DNA of 60,495 nt from an uncultured Clostridia bacterium (GTDB lineage: Bacteria > Bacillota > Clostridia > Christensenellales > CAG-314). The first letter of the stretch is position 1. Each line of letters starts with the position of its first letter. Where the stretch lies: contig CALVLA010000008.1 of NCBI GenBank assembly GCA_944336125.1, positions 1 to 60,495 on the forward strand, read 5' to 3'. Under the pieces are notes generated by a model. It did no database searches and was not told the DNA's origin. It worked only from the letters and a program-made list of their open reading frames with translations. Of this stretch, positions 15,182 through 22,588 are shown piece after piece. The translations under genes and the position numbers were made by a program.

Positions 15182-15208
15182 AAAAAAACGGCAGCCGCTT
15201 GCTACCGT
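15182..15208 (-). terminator. Leader terminator upstream of the candidate toxin
   Basis: On the minus strand ACGGTAGC pairs with GCTGCCGT (one G-U) around a 5-nt loop, followed by seven Ts. It lies between the cassette promoter (-10 at 15231-15236) and the toxin start, so it would release a short RNA or attenuate toxin expression. Confidence 0.6.
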
Positions 15209-15224
15209 AAATCTTTTTTTCCAC

Positions 15225-15289
15225 GATAGCATTATACCACGGTTTTTTGGCAAAAAAGTGCTGCACTTTTAAGAAATTTTTACCACCCC
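15225..15289 (-). repeat. ~62-bp repeat A: end of the phage regulator gene plus promoter
   Basis: Near-identical to 16131-16195. Reading on the minus strand it holds the last codons and TAA of the regulator gene, a palindrome AAAAGTGC-A-GCACTTTT (15254-15270), and a TATAAT (15231-15236) with an extended TG at the right distance. It is fused directly to repeat copy 2 of the helix-turn-helix gene. Confidence 0.85.
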
Positions 15290-15354
15290 AACCAGTCCTC
15301 GACTTCGTTAAGCCTGGGCAAAACGTGCGTTTCGTATTTTCCGGGTCTGCCCAA
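15280..15354 (-). pseudogene. Truncated 5' copy of the helix-turn-helix gene
   Basis: 24 codons starting at TTG after AGGAGG, reading MGRPGKYETHVLPRLNEVED and then W-L-G-W-stop, where the sequence passes into repeat A. It is the front of the gene at 14148-14372, left behind when a second cassette unit was joined. Confidence 0.75.
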
Positions 15355-15394
15355 ACTCAACACCTCCTTTTTTTGAACATAAAAAAAGACACTC
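15291..15394 (-). repeat. 103-bp direct repeat, copy 2
   Basis: Second copy of the 14309-14411 segment, about 980 bp away, one T longer. Confidence 0.95.
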
Positions 15395-15407
15395 AGTTGA
15401 ATGTCTT
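15381..15407 (-). terminator. Terminator of cassette 2
   Basis: On the minus strand AAGACATTC pairs with GAGTGTCTT (one G-U) around a 4-nt loop, then Ts. The distal arm is shared with cassette 1 through the repeat; the proximal arm differs but still pairs. Confidence 0.7.
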
Positions 15408-15420
15408 TCAATAATTATTA

Positions 15421-15705
15421 TTATTTTTTATCATGACTTTCCAATTGTGCTCTTATGATATTATTAATAATTTTAATAATATCGAGGCAGTCATATTTAT
15501 TTGATACAATAAAAGGCTTACTTTTAGATAAAAACTCCTGTAAAAATTCATCATCATCTTTTAATAAATCTTGCATAGTCTGATAAAAATTATCACGATA
15601 CTTTTCATCATAAATATCAGAAATATTTTGTTTAAAGTAATCTAAATAATTACCAGTAACATTTAAAACTTTTCGAAAAAACTGTTTTTTATTTTCACTT
15701 ATCAT
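15421..15705 (-). CDS. Unrecognised 94-aa AT-rich cassette protein
   Basis: I do not recognise this protein. It is 94 aa, soluble, mostly helical and rich in D, K and N (NYLDYFKQNISDIYDEKYRDNF, then LLKDDDEFLQEFLSKSKPF). It has a hydrophobic patch DIIKIINNIIRAQL near the end. It overlaps the upstream membrane-protein gene by 11 nt, so the two are coupled and likely act together. Base composition is much more AT-rich than the host genes. It lies in the position typical of phage accessory genes, where superinfection exclusion or other defence is a common role; no function can be assigned from the sequence. Confidence 0.6.
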   Translation of the reverse strand: MISENKKQFFRKVLNVTGNYLDYFKQNISDIYDEKYRDNFYQTMQDLLKDDDEFLQEFLSKSKPFIVSNKYDCLDIIKIINNIIRAQLESHDKK

Positions 15706-16042
15706 CTTGCAGGTTTTCCTTTATATTTGAATTGTTTTTAGTGACAAGTATTTGTTCTAACTCGGCCTGATCCTTCGAAACATCTATAAGTCTTAGCGAA
15801 TCATTGTTCTTTTGATGTAATGCATTATCAAAACGATTATTACCAATTGTAAGGCTTTGAATAAATGGTAATAAAAAGATTAATATCCAAAAACAAAATA
15901 TAATATTATATCCTGATAATACGACAAAATTCACACAATCATTCCAATTAAAGATAACAAATAATGAACTAGCAAGTAAAATAATTACCCAATAGATAAT
16001 TCTTACATTTAGTTCATTAAATTTGCCTTTTTTTTTGCTCAT
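15695..16042 (-). CDS. Small two-helix membrane protein of cassette 2
   Basis: 115-aa protein, not recognised. A short basic N terminus is followed by membrane helices at about residues 13-32 and 45-66, then a cytoplasmic tail with DVSKDQAELEQIL. GGAGAG lies just upstream of the ATG. It is AT-rich compared with the chromosome and is first in a two-gene unit with its own promoter and terminator. A membrane protein coupled to a small soluble partner inside a prophage cassette could be a superinfection-exclusion or abortive-infection pair; this is inferred from context only. Confidence 0.62.
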   Translation of the reverse strand: MSKKKGKFNELNVRIIYWVIILLASSLFVIFNWNDCVNFVVLSGYNIIFCFWILIFLLPFIQSLTIGNNRFDNALHQKNNDSLRLIDVSKDQAELEQILVTKNNSNIKENLQDDK

Positions 16043-16052
16043 AAATCTCTCC

Positions 16053-16093
16053 TATCCTTAGCATAGGATACATTGTAATTATTCTTTTGTCAA
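16053..16093 (-). promoter_or_regulatory. Promoter and possible operator of cassette 2
   Basis: TTGACA (16088-16093) and TATCCT (16065-16070) are 17 nt apart. The -10 box is one arm of a palindrome TATCCT-N6-AGGATA (16053-16070), so a repressor bound there would occlude it. Confidence 0.5.
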
Positions 16094-16130
16094 TTTTTAA
16101 GACTAAATATAAGTTTTGTCTTTTTCTTAT

Positions 16131-16195
16131 GATAGCATTATACTACGGTTTTTGGCAAAAAAGTGCTGCAACTTTTAAGAAATTTTTACCAACCC
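16131..16195 (-). repeat. ~62-bp repeat B: end of the phage regulator gene plus promoter
   Basis: Matches 15225-15289 with a few differences. It contains the real 3' end of the regulator fragment, the GTGC/GCAC palindrome region, and TATAAT at 16137-16142. Confidence 0.85.
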
Positions 16196-16346
16196 ATATT
16201 GTAGCCCGAGCATTACTGCGTATGTAATAACATCCTCAACCCACTCGAACAAGGCGCGCCGTGAAACATAAAGTTTCTCGCAAAGTCGCCACTCTCTTTG
16301 TCGTTCGAAGTACTTAAGCCGAACGAGCGTGTCTTTGCCCGTCCCC
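16175..16346 (-). pseudogene. 3' fragment of a phage late-transcription-regulator-like gene
   Basis: An open frame of about 56 codons ends in LQYGLVKIS-stop. It carries [20 protein letters not shown], a helix-turn-helix pattern like the C-terminal half of phage regulators of the ArpU/RinA sort, which often sit just before the small terminase gene. Its 5' part is missing because the sequence changes at about 16346 into the interior of a rubrerythrin gene on the other strand. The fragment marks the outer end of the island. Confidence 0.5.
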
Positions 16347-16723
16347 AAGGAACACGCAAAACTGTGGTTTAAGGAACTCAACGGTCTCGGAGATACTGCT
16401 GAAAATCTGCTCCATGCCGCAGAAGGCGAAAACTACGAATGGACAGACATGTACGATGGATTTGCAAAAACCGCCGACGAAGAAGGTTTTCCTGAATTGG
16501 CGGCAAAATTCAGATTGGTTGCCGCAATCGAAAAACACCACGAAGAACGCTACCGCGCACTTCTCAAAAACGTAAAAATGGCCGAAGTTTTTGCAAAAAG
16601 CGAAGTCAAGGTTTGGGAATGCAGAAACTGCGGACACATCATTGTAGGAACTGCCGCTCCTGAAGTCTGCCTACCTGCGCGCATCCTCAAAGCTTTTTTG
16701 AAATCAACTGCGAAAATTACTAA
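16347..16723 (+). pseudogene. Rubrerythrin, 5'-truncated and frameshifted
   Basis: Rubrerythrins reduce peroxide with a diiron centre and a C-terminal rubredoxin. Only the part from KEHAKLW onward remains, including the second helix pair ([26 protein letters not shown]) and the rubredoxin start CRNCGHII. About 70 N-terminal residues are absent. At 16670/16671 one base is missing: shifting frame restores [18 protein letters not shown]-stop, the normal ending, at 16721-16723. The missing 5' end coincides with the island boundary, so the prophage deletion probably destroyed this gene. No promoter is visible. Confidence 0.85.
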
Positions 16724-16782
16724 TCGCAAAAGTTAAGCAAATTTTATTTTAATATCCCCTTTAATTAAATACTTGCAAACAA

Positions 16783-16824
16783 TTTAAGCCTGCGCCTGTT
16801 TTAATAAACTGGCGCAGGCTTAAA
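16783..16824. repeat. Long near-perfect palindrome
   Basis: TTTAAGCCTGCGCC and GGCGCAGGCTTAAA are perfect 14-bp arms; between them GTTT and AAAC pair around TAAT. There is no strong T run on either side. It may be the old rubrerythrin terminator. The rest of 16724-16969 holds nothing I can recognise. Confidence 0.6.
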
Positions 16825-16969
16825 AATTGCCTTGTTCTTAATTAAACTGTCTTTAAAGTTATTTTTTACTTGCCGATTTCACTGTTGTTTGTTTAATTTT
16901 ACAGCAACAAAATGCAAGTCAAAACGGTATGAATTTATTTAGTAAAGCGGTTGCACGGCTTGTAAAAAT

Positions 16970-17542
16970 TTAAATTTTTTCAAGCAGATTTTTTATCGCT
17001 TTGGCTCTGTGGCTGACAGAGTTTTTTTCTTCGGCGCTTGCCACCCCAAAGCTTTTTTTAAGCTCGTCGGAGAAAAACATTACATCATATCCGAAACCGT
17101 TTTGCCCCTCTTCTTCCGTCATGATTTTTCCTTTTGTTTCGCCTTTGCCGAAAAACACCTTTTCGTCATGTGAGATAAAGGCAACGACGCTCACAAACCT
17201 CGCCTCGCGGTCAGAAACACCCTTTAACGCCGCAAAAAGCTTTTCCCTATTATCTTTATCAGACGCGTGTTCACCGGCGTAGCGGGCCGAATAAATGCCC
17301 GGCTGTCCGTTAAGTGCCTTTACTTCAAGACCGCTGTCGTCGGCAAGAACGCACAAATCTGTTTGATTTTTAACGTGCCTTGCTTTTAAAAGAGCATTTT
17401 CCTCAAAGGTTTTTCCCGTCTCCTCGACATCGCAGTCAAGCCCCAGTTCGGTAACGGAATAAACGTGTTCGAATTTGTCGCCCAGCATTTGTTTGAATTC
17501 TTTTAACTTTCCTTTGTTTCCGGTAGCAATTACAATATCCAT
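16970..17542 (-). CDS. rdgB: RdgB/HAM1-family non-canonical purine NTP pyrophosphatase
   Basis: Hydrolyses dITP, XTP and ITP to monophosphates, keeping them out of nucleic acids. The 190-aa protein has the N-terminal signature IATGNKGKLKEFK, FEENALLKARH, the catalytic LADDSGLEV, the GIYSARYAG loop, and the C-terminal FGYDVMFF and SHRAKA. Length is normal. No ribosome binding site is obvious, but the ATG matches the family start. It lies 48 nt beyond the spoIVA stop and the intervening terminator, so its transcription is likely separate. Confidence 0.95.
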   Translation of the reverse strand: MDIVIATGNKGKLKEFKQMLGDKFEHVYSVTELGLDCDVEETGKTFEENALLKARHVKNQTDLCVLADDSGLEVKALNGQPGIYSARYAGEHASDKDNREKLFAALKGVSDREARFVSVVAFISHDEKVFFGKGETKGKIMTEEEGQNGFGYDVMFFSDELKKSFGVASAEEKNSVSHRAKAIKNLLEKI

Positions 17543-17556
17543 AGAAAAATGATAAC

Positions 17557-17585
17557 AAAAAAACCGCTTTGTTTCAAGCGGTTTT
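17557..17585 (-). terminator. Intrinsic terminator of spoIVA
   Basis: AAACCGCTT and AAGCGGTTT pair on the minus strand, followed by seven Ts, just after the spoIVA stop. Confidence 0.85.
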
Positions 17586-17590
17586 TGTCA

Positions 17591-19057
17591 TCAAAGCAGA
17601 ATGCAAAGCAATCCGCCTTTGTTTTCGTTCACAACCCTTCCGACGGTTTTTCTCACCTTGTTTTGAACGTCGACAGGCATTGCCGAAACTTTGCTGCAAA
17701 GCCCTTCCTTTGCCAGTTCCGAAAGACTTTTGCCGAACATATTTGTGTTCCAAATTGATTTTGGATCTGCCTCAAAGGAACTTAACATATATTCGCTTTG
17801 CTGCTGCGAACCTACAATAGGCGAAACTGTTGTTTCGACGTCCACTTTCATAATGTGCAAAGTAGGTGCGCTTGCTTTAAGTTTAACGCCGAACTGCGAG
17901 CCTTGTTTCAAAAGTTCAGGCGTTTCGAGGTGCATAGTGTCGTCGTTTGGCATCACTATGCCGTAGCCTGTTTCTTCAGCCGCCTGTAATGCGCGGCTGA
18001 CTTTTTCGTATTCCTTTTTAGCAAAGGTCAGTTGTTTTACGTAATGCATGAGGCTGTATTCGTCGCCGATATCACAGTCTGCCTCTTCGGAAAGCATTTT
18101 GAAAAACAGTTCCGGACGAGCCTGAATTTCACACTCTGCAACACCCTTTCCCGCTTCGATGACCACACCTTTGCACGGATAAATGTTTTGAGAGCCTTCA
18201 AACATGTTTTCCAACAAATCACAGTCCTTCATTTTTTTGACCGCAAGCGATTTGTCCGAAACTTCCTTGATTATTTCTCTAATGACGCTGTTTGAAATGT
18301 CGAGAGTTCTCATCCATTTAGGAAGGTTTACCTTAACGGATGACACAGGAAACTCGCCCAAAACAGCTTCCATAATTTCAGCCACCGTATCCGCCGACAT
18401 ATTTTTCACGTCAACGGTAAGAGTAGTTACGTCATACTTTTCGGCAAGGGCGCTTCTGAGTTTTTCCGTTTCCTGCGATTCAGGACGCGAAGTGTTTAAA
18501 ATAAGCACGAAAGGCTTACCTAAAGCTTTGAGTTCATTAACTACCCTTTCCTCCGCAGGCACGTAGTTAGCACGAGGAATTTCGGTAATGCTTCCGTCGT
18601 TGGTAACCACAACGGCAATTGTCGAATGTTCGGAAACGACTTTTTTAGTACCAAGTTCGGCAGCCTGTTCAAAAGGCATTTCCTTTTGCGACCAAGGAGT
18701 TTTTACCAAGCGCTGTTTGTCGTCCTCGTAGGCCCCCGCAGCGCCGTCAACCATATAGCCGACACAATCGATAAGTCTGACGTTAAGCGACAAGTTGTCC
18801 TTAAGCTTGATGCCGACGCTTTCGGACGGAACGAATTTGGGCTGAGTGGTCATAACGGTTTTTCCGTCCGCCGACTGAGGAAGTTCGTCCACCGCCCTGT
18901 TTTTTTCGTTTTGTTCGGTAATATTGGGCAGTACCAGCGACTCCATAAATTTAGAAACGAAGGTGGATTTTCCGGTTCTTACCGGTCCCACCACTCCGAC
19001 GTAAATATCGCCGTTTGTTCTTTCAGCGATATCGCCGTAAATATCGTAATTGTTCAC
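17591..19057 (-). CDS. spoIVA: Stage IV sporulation protein A
   Basis: Coat morphogenetic ATPase that polymerises on the outer forespore membrane and anchors the spore coat and cortex assembly. The 488-aa length equals the family norm. Walker A is GPVRTGKST (24-32). DCVGYMVDGA, STIAVVVTNDGSI and the C-terminal DPKSIWNTNMFGKSL and GGLLCILL match the B. subtilis protein. The start is GTG with GGAGG 9 nt upstream. As in other spore formers it should be made in the mother cell under sigma-E, but I could not define a sigma-E promoter with confidence. It is a monocistronic unit. Confidence 0.96.
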   Translation of the reverse strand: MNNYDIYGDIAERTNGDIYVGVVGPVRTGKSTFVSKFMESLVLPNITEQNEKNRAVDELPQSADGKTVMTTQPKFVPSESVGIKLKDNLSLNVRLIDCVGYMVDGAAGAYEDDKQRLVKTPWSQKEMPFEQAAELGTKKVVSEHSTIAVVVTNDGSITEIPRANYVPAEERVVNELKALGKPFVLILNTSRPESQETEKLRSALAEKYDVTTLTVDVKNMSADTVAEIMEAVLGEFPVSSVKVNLPKWMRTLDISNSVIREIIKEVSDKSLAVKKMKDCDLLENMFEGSQNIYPCKGVVIEAGKGVAECEIQARPELFFKMLSEEADCDIGDEYSLMHYVKQLTFAKKEYEKVSRALQAAEETGYGIVMPNDDTMHLETPELLKQGSQFGVKLKASAPTLHIMKVDVETTVSPIVGSQQQSEYMLSSFEADPKSIWNTNMFGKSLSELAKEGLCSKVSAMPVDVQNKVRKTVGRVVNENKGGLLCILL

Positions 19058-19120
19058 AGGCAGTTTCCTCCGACTACATATAATTGCTAAAATATATTAA
19101 AAGAAAATGCCTTATAGAAC

Positions 19121-19147
19121 AAAAAAACGGCTCATAAGAGCCGTTTA
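19121..19147 (-). terminator. Intrinsic terminator of the radical SAM-der-plsY operon
   Basis: AAACGGCTC and GAGCCGTTT with a 4-nt loop, then seven Ts on the minus strand. Confidence 0.9.
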
Positions 19148-19151
19148 AAAT

Positions 19152-19871
19152 TCAAATTTTTTCGTCGGTATTGTTTTCTGAACTTGCCTTTTTCTTTTTG
19201 GAAAAAGCTTTTCTGATGCCCGTTTTGTTTTCGCAGCCGGTGACAAGTCTTTTAATGTTGCTTCTGTGGGCTATGATTACGGCAAGCCATACGATTGCCA
19301 TAACAACTATGAAAATCCAAATATACCCACACTCCGCGATAAACGGTTCGGTGAAAAACCTTACAGTATTCTGCACGAAAAGAGCGGTGGCAAAAAACAA
19401 GGCAAACACACTCATATAATCCCACGCTATGAGTAAAATCAAGCCAATTACAATAAAAATTGCCGTCCACATAGGTTGCAGTACCAAAAATGCCCCTATT
19501 GTTGTGGCAAACCCTTTGCCACCCTTGAACTTTAAAAACACGGGATAAATATGCCCCAGCACAGCACACATCGCAAAAAAGTAACCGGCAAACGCAATTA
19601 CCGCACTTTCTGCGCCCACTGCGTATTTGAAAATCAAAATACCGGCAAGCGCCGCAATAACGCCTTTTAAAGCGTCAAGCAAAAAGGTCATGACTCCGAA
19701 CTTAAATCCGAAAGTCCTAAGCATGTTTGTGGTGCCGGGATTGCCGCTGCCGCAAGTTCTGATGTCTTTTTTCATCTTAAACTTGGATATCAAAACGGCA
19801 TAGTTGACGTTGCAAAACAGATATACGGCTATACCGCCCAAAAGCAGCTGCCACCAAAAATCCAAAATCAT
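19152..19871 (-). CDS. plsY: Glycerol-3-phosphate acyltransferase PlsY
   Basis: Membrane enzyme that transfers an acyl group from acyl phosphate to glycerol-3-phosphate, the first step of phospholipid synthesis. It is 239 aa with at least five membrane helices. The three conserved cytoplasmic motifs are visible: GSGNPGTTNMLRTFG, GHIYPVFLKFKGGKGFATT, and a later basic loop (HRSNIKRLVTG). The C-terminal ~30 residues are a hydrophilic Lys/Ser/Glu extension. It starts 2 nt after the der stop, with AAGGAAG inside der. Confidence 0.95.
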   Translation of the reverse strand: MILDFWWQLLLGGIAVYLFCNVNYAVLISKFKMKKDIRTCGSGNPGTTNMLRTFGFKFGVMTFLLDALKGVIAALAGILIFKYAVGAESAVIAFAGYFFAMCAVLGHIYPVFLKFKGGKGFATTIGAFLVLQPMWTAIFIVIGLILLIAWDYMSVFALFFATALFVQNTVRFFTEPFIAECGYIWIFIVVMAIVWLAVIIAHRSNIKRLVTGCENKTGIRKAFSKKKKASSENNTDEKI

Positions 19872-19873
19872 CG

Positions 19874-21199
19874 TTAAACTTCCTTTTCGTCCTTGCTTCT
19901 GACGATTACTTTAATAGGCGTCCCGTCAAAGCCGAAAGCTTTCCTCAGGCTGTTTTCGAGATACCGTTTGTAAGAAAAGTGCATAAGCGACGCATCGTTT
20001 ACGAAGATGACGAATGTAGGCGGCTGAACCGCAGGCTGAGTCGCGTAAAGAATTTTAAGTCTTCTGCCCTTTTTTGCAGGAGGTTCCACCGTAAGCGTAG
20101 CGTCTGTTATGACGTCGTTCAAAACGCCCGTGGTAACTCGCAGCAAAGATTTTTGGTAAACGTAATTTGCCGTTTCAAGCAGTTTGTTTACCCTTTGGCC
20201 TGTTTTTGCCGAAACGGTGAGCGACTTAAAATACTCCATAAATGCCAAGTCGCATTTGAGTTTTTTGTTGTATTTTTCCACTGTAAAGGTGTCTTTTTCA
20301 ATTAAATCCCATTTGTTGAGAACTATTACGGAAGGCTTGCCCTGTTCATGTACGTAGCCAGCTATTTTCACATCCTGTTCGGAAAGCTCCTCCGAAGCGT
20401 CAAGCACAACCAAACATACGTCTGCGCGTCTTACTGCCGCCAGCGAACGCAAAATGCTGTAATACTCTACAGAGTCCTCGCCTATGCTTCTTTTTCTCCT
20501 TATTCCGGCAGTATCGATGATGAGGTACTTTTGTCCGTCAACCTCAAAAGGAGTGTCTATTGCGTCACGCGTAGTGCCTGCTATATTTGATACTATTGTA
20601 CGCTCAAATCCCAAAATTTTGTTTACAAGCGAAGACTTTCCGGCATTAGGCTTTCCAACAACGGCGATTTTTATTACGTCGTCGTCATCTTCATGCATAA
20701 TGTCCTCGTCGAAATGACTTACTATTTCGTCAAGCAAGTCACCCACGCCCTTCATGTGCTCGCTGGAAATCGGAATAGGTTCGCCCATTCCCAATTCATA
20801 AAATTCCGACAAGTCCTCTGCAGGGAAGTTGTCGATTTTGTTTACCACAAGCAGCACGCTTTTGCCTGAACGCCTCAAAAGGTTAGCCACGTCGTAGTCC
20901 TCTGCGGTAACTCCGTTTTTGCCGTCCACAAAAAACAAAATTACGTCGCTTATGTCCATGGCTATCTGCGCCTGCTTTCTGATATGTTTTGAAATTTCGT
21001 CGTTGTCTCCGAGAGAAATTCCGCCGGTATCTACCAATGTGAATTTGGCTCCGCACCATTCGACGTCAGCGTAAATCCTGTCGCGCGTAATGCCCGGCGT
21101 ATCAAGTACAATAGACTTTCTGTCTCCCGAAACTTTATTGAAAAAGGTTGATTTGCCTACGTTTGGTTTTCCTACCACGGCAACAAGCGGTTTAGACAT
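19874..21199 (-). CDS. der: Ribosome assembly GTPase Der (EngA)
   Basis: Essential GTPase with two tandem G domains that acts in 50S subunit assembly. The first domain has GKPNVGKST, DTPGITRD and NKID; the second (from about residue 180) has GKPNAGKSS, DTAGIRRK and NKWD. A KH-like C-terminal domain ends in a basic tail. Length is 441 aa, normal for the family. Its start overlaps the end of the radical SAM gene by 8 nt, and plsY follows 2 nt after it, so the three genes are one operon. Confidence 0.97.
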   Translation of the reverse strand: MSKPLVAVVGKPNVGKSTFFNKVSGDRKSIVLDTPGITRDRIYADVEWCGAKFTLVDTGGISLGDNDEISKHIRKQAQIAMDISDVILFFVDGKNGVTAEDYDVANLLRRSGKSVLLVVNKIDNFPAEDLSEFYELGMGEPIPISSEHMKGVGDLLDEIVSHFDEDIMHEDDDDVIKIAVVGKPNAGKSSLVNKILGFERTIVSNIAGTTRDAIDTPFEVDGQKYLIIDTAGIRRKRSIGEDSVEYYSILRSLAAVRRADVCLVVLDASEELSEQDVKIAGYVHEQGKPSVIVLNKWDLIEKDTFTVEKYNKKLKCDLAFMEYFKSLTVSAKTGQRVNKLLETANYVYQKSLLRVTTGVLNDVITDATLTVEPPAKKGRRLKILYATQPAVQPPTFVIFVNDASLMHFSYKRYLENSLRKAFGFDGTPIKVIVRSKDEKEV

Positions 21200-22499
21200 C
21201 TTTTTCTCCCTTCAACATTTTGCGGCAAAAATCCGCTCCGTCGTTTTCGACGGTTTCGACTTTTCTTCCAACTGCTTTTTTAAATTCGTCAAGCGTTACG
21301 TCGTCAAGAAATACATCCTTTATTTCCCTCAAAAGAACTCTCGGCAGTAGCACCGTGTCTCCAACCTCGGTTTTTGAAAGCGCAGCCAAAATATCCCTTG
21401 CAGTCAAAAGACCGCTTACCGTCACGCTTTTTCCGAAAAATTCGTTTTCTACCCTTATCACTTGGCACTTTACGCCAAACTTTTCTTTAAGTTCGTCTGC
21501 AAGGCTTTTTATGAAAGGATAAGCCGAAACTCCGGTCACCAAAGTAAAACTGCCTTCCTTTGCAGCCGAAAAGTTTTTTACGGCGTCGTCAAACTCCTTT
21601 TTAAACTTTGTGATAAGCCCCACGCCGTCTTCAATCTGGCTGAAACTGCCGTATTCTCCGTAAGTCGGGAAGTCTTTTTTTGCTTTAAGATAAAATTCGT
21701 CGGAGCAGTAAACAAATCTGCATCCGTTTTCCTCTTTGCACTTTTGTGCAAAACGATCTGTCATTTCAAGAACTTTTTTCGCGTCTTCTTCGTCAAGCGG
21801 TTTTACTTGTGTCAGACCGTCGCGGAATTTCGTAAGCCCCACAGGAACAACCGCAAGCGTGTTTACGTAAGGATAAAGCGCATAAAGGTCGTCCATGGTT
21901 TTTTGCAAAACTTCACCGTCGTTTACGCCGGGACACAACACTATCTGAGTGTGCATCGTAATGCCTGCGTCGGCAAACCTTTTCAAAAGCGGCATAATGT
22001 CCTGCGCCGTTTTGTTTTGCAGCATTGCCCTTCTTACGTTGTCGTCGGAAGCGTGTACCGAAACATAAAGCGGCGAAAACTTTTTTGAAAGTATCCTTTG
22101 AATTTCCTTTTCCGTCAGATTGGTAAAGGTAACGTAATTTCCCGCGGCAAAGGACATGCGCCAGTCGTCGTCTTTGAAATAAAGGGATTTTCGCATCCCC
22201 TTCGGCAACTGGTCGACAAAACAAAATATGCATTTGTTTCGGCATGCGCGGGATTTCAAATAAGCCGATTCGTCGAAAGTAAGCCCCAAAGTTTCGTCGT
22301 TATCCTTTTCGATGTCGACGTCGACTTTTTCGCCGTCCTTGGTAAGCACGGTAATACTGAAAGTTTCCTGCCCTTCGTAATATTCGTAATCGAGAACATC
22401 GACGGCTTCTTCCCCGTCAAAAGCCAAAATCGAATCGCCTTTTTCAAGACCTATTTCGGCTCCTACCGAATTTTCATCGACAAATAAAATTTTAAGCAT
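21192..22499 (-). CDS. PDZ-radical SAM protein of the DUF512 family
   Basis: 435-aa protein conserved in clostridia just upstream of der. It has an N-terminal PDZ-like segment (residues ~1-65, AEIGLEKGDSILAFDG), the iron-sulphur triad in ACRNKCIFCFVDQLPKGMR (CxxxCxxC), a radical SAM core with YVSVHASDDNVRR and VLCPGVNDG, and a C-terminal DUF512 region (TLVTGVSAYPF). It should use S-adenosylmethionine radical chemistry, but the reaction and substrate are unknown. Its place ahead of der and plsY suggests a link to translation or envelope growth; that is inference. Confidence 0.9.
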   Translation of the reverse strand: MLKILFVDENSVGAEIGLEKGDSILAFDGEEAVDVLDYEYYEGQETFSITVLTKDGEKVDVDIEKDNDETLGLTFDESAYLKSRACRNKCIFCFVDQLPKGMRKSLYFKDDDWRMSFAAGNYVTFTNLTEKEIQRILSKKFSPLYVSVHASDDNVRRAMLQNKTAQDIMPLLKRFADAGITMHTQIVLCPGVNDGEVLQKTMDDLYALYPYVNTLAVVPVGLTKFRDGLTQVKPLDEEDAKKVLEMTDRFAQKCKEENGCRFVYCSDEFYLKAKKDFPTYGEYGSFSQIEDGVGLITKFKKEFDDAVKNFSAAKEGSFTLVTGVSAYPFIKSLADELKEKFGVKCQVIRVENEFFGKSVTVSGLLTARDILAALSKTEVGDTVLLPRVLLREIKDVFLDDVTLDEFKKAVGRKVETVENDGADFCRKMLKGEKDV

Positions 22500-22548
22500 A
22501 TATTTTGATTATTAAACAACACACAAAAAAAGTCAATAGAGGCTTTTC

Positions 22549-22575
22549 AAAAAAAGACCCGCCGACAGGCGGGCC
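22549..22575 (-). terminator. Intrinsic terminator of the cyclophilin gene
   Basis: CCCGCC and GGCGGG pair around GACA with flanking partial pairs, followed on the minus strand by seven Ts. Confidence 0.85.
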
Positions 22576-22588
22576 TCAAAAAAGTCAA

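Noticed and set aside
14309-15394. Two 103-bp direct repeats flanking about 1 kb, suggesting a transposon or insertion sequence
   Set aside because: The repeats are pieces of a phage gene start rather than terminal repeats, there is no transposase or inverted end, and the 62-bp repeats show a tandem cassette arrangement instead.
16336-16365. A second copy of the tRNA-Leu 3' end marking the far attachment site
   Set aside because: I looked for the T-arm/acceptor sequence of tRNA-Leu around the outer end of the island and did not find it; the end appears deleted.
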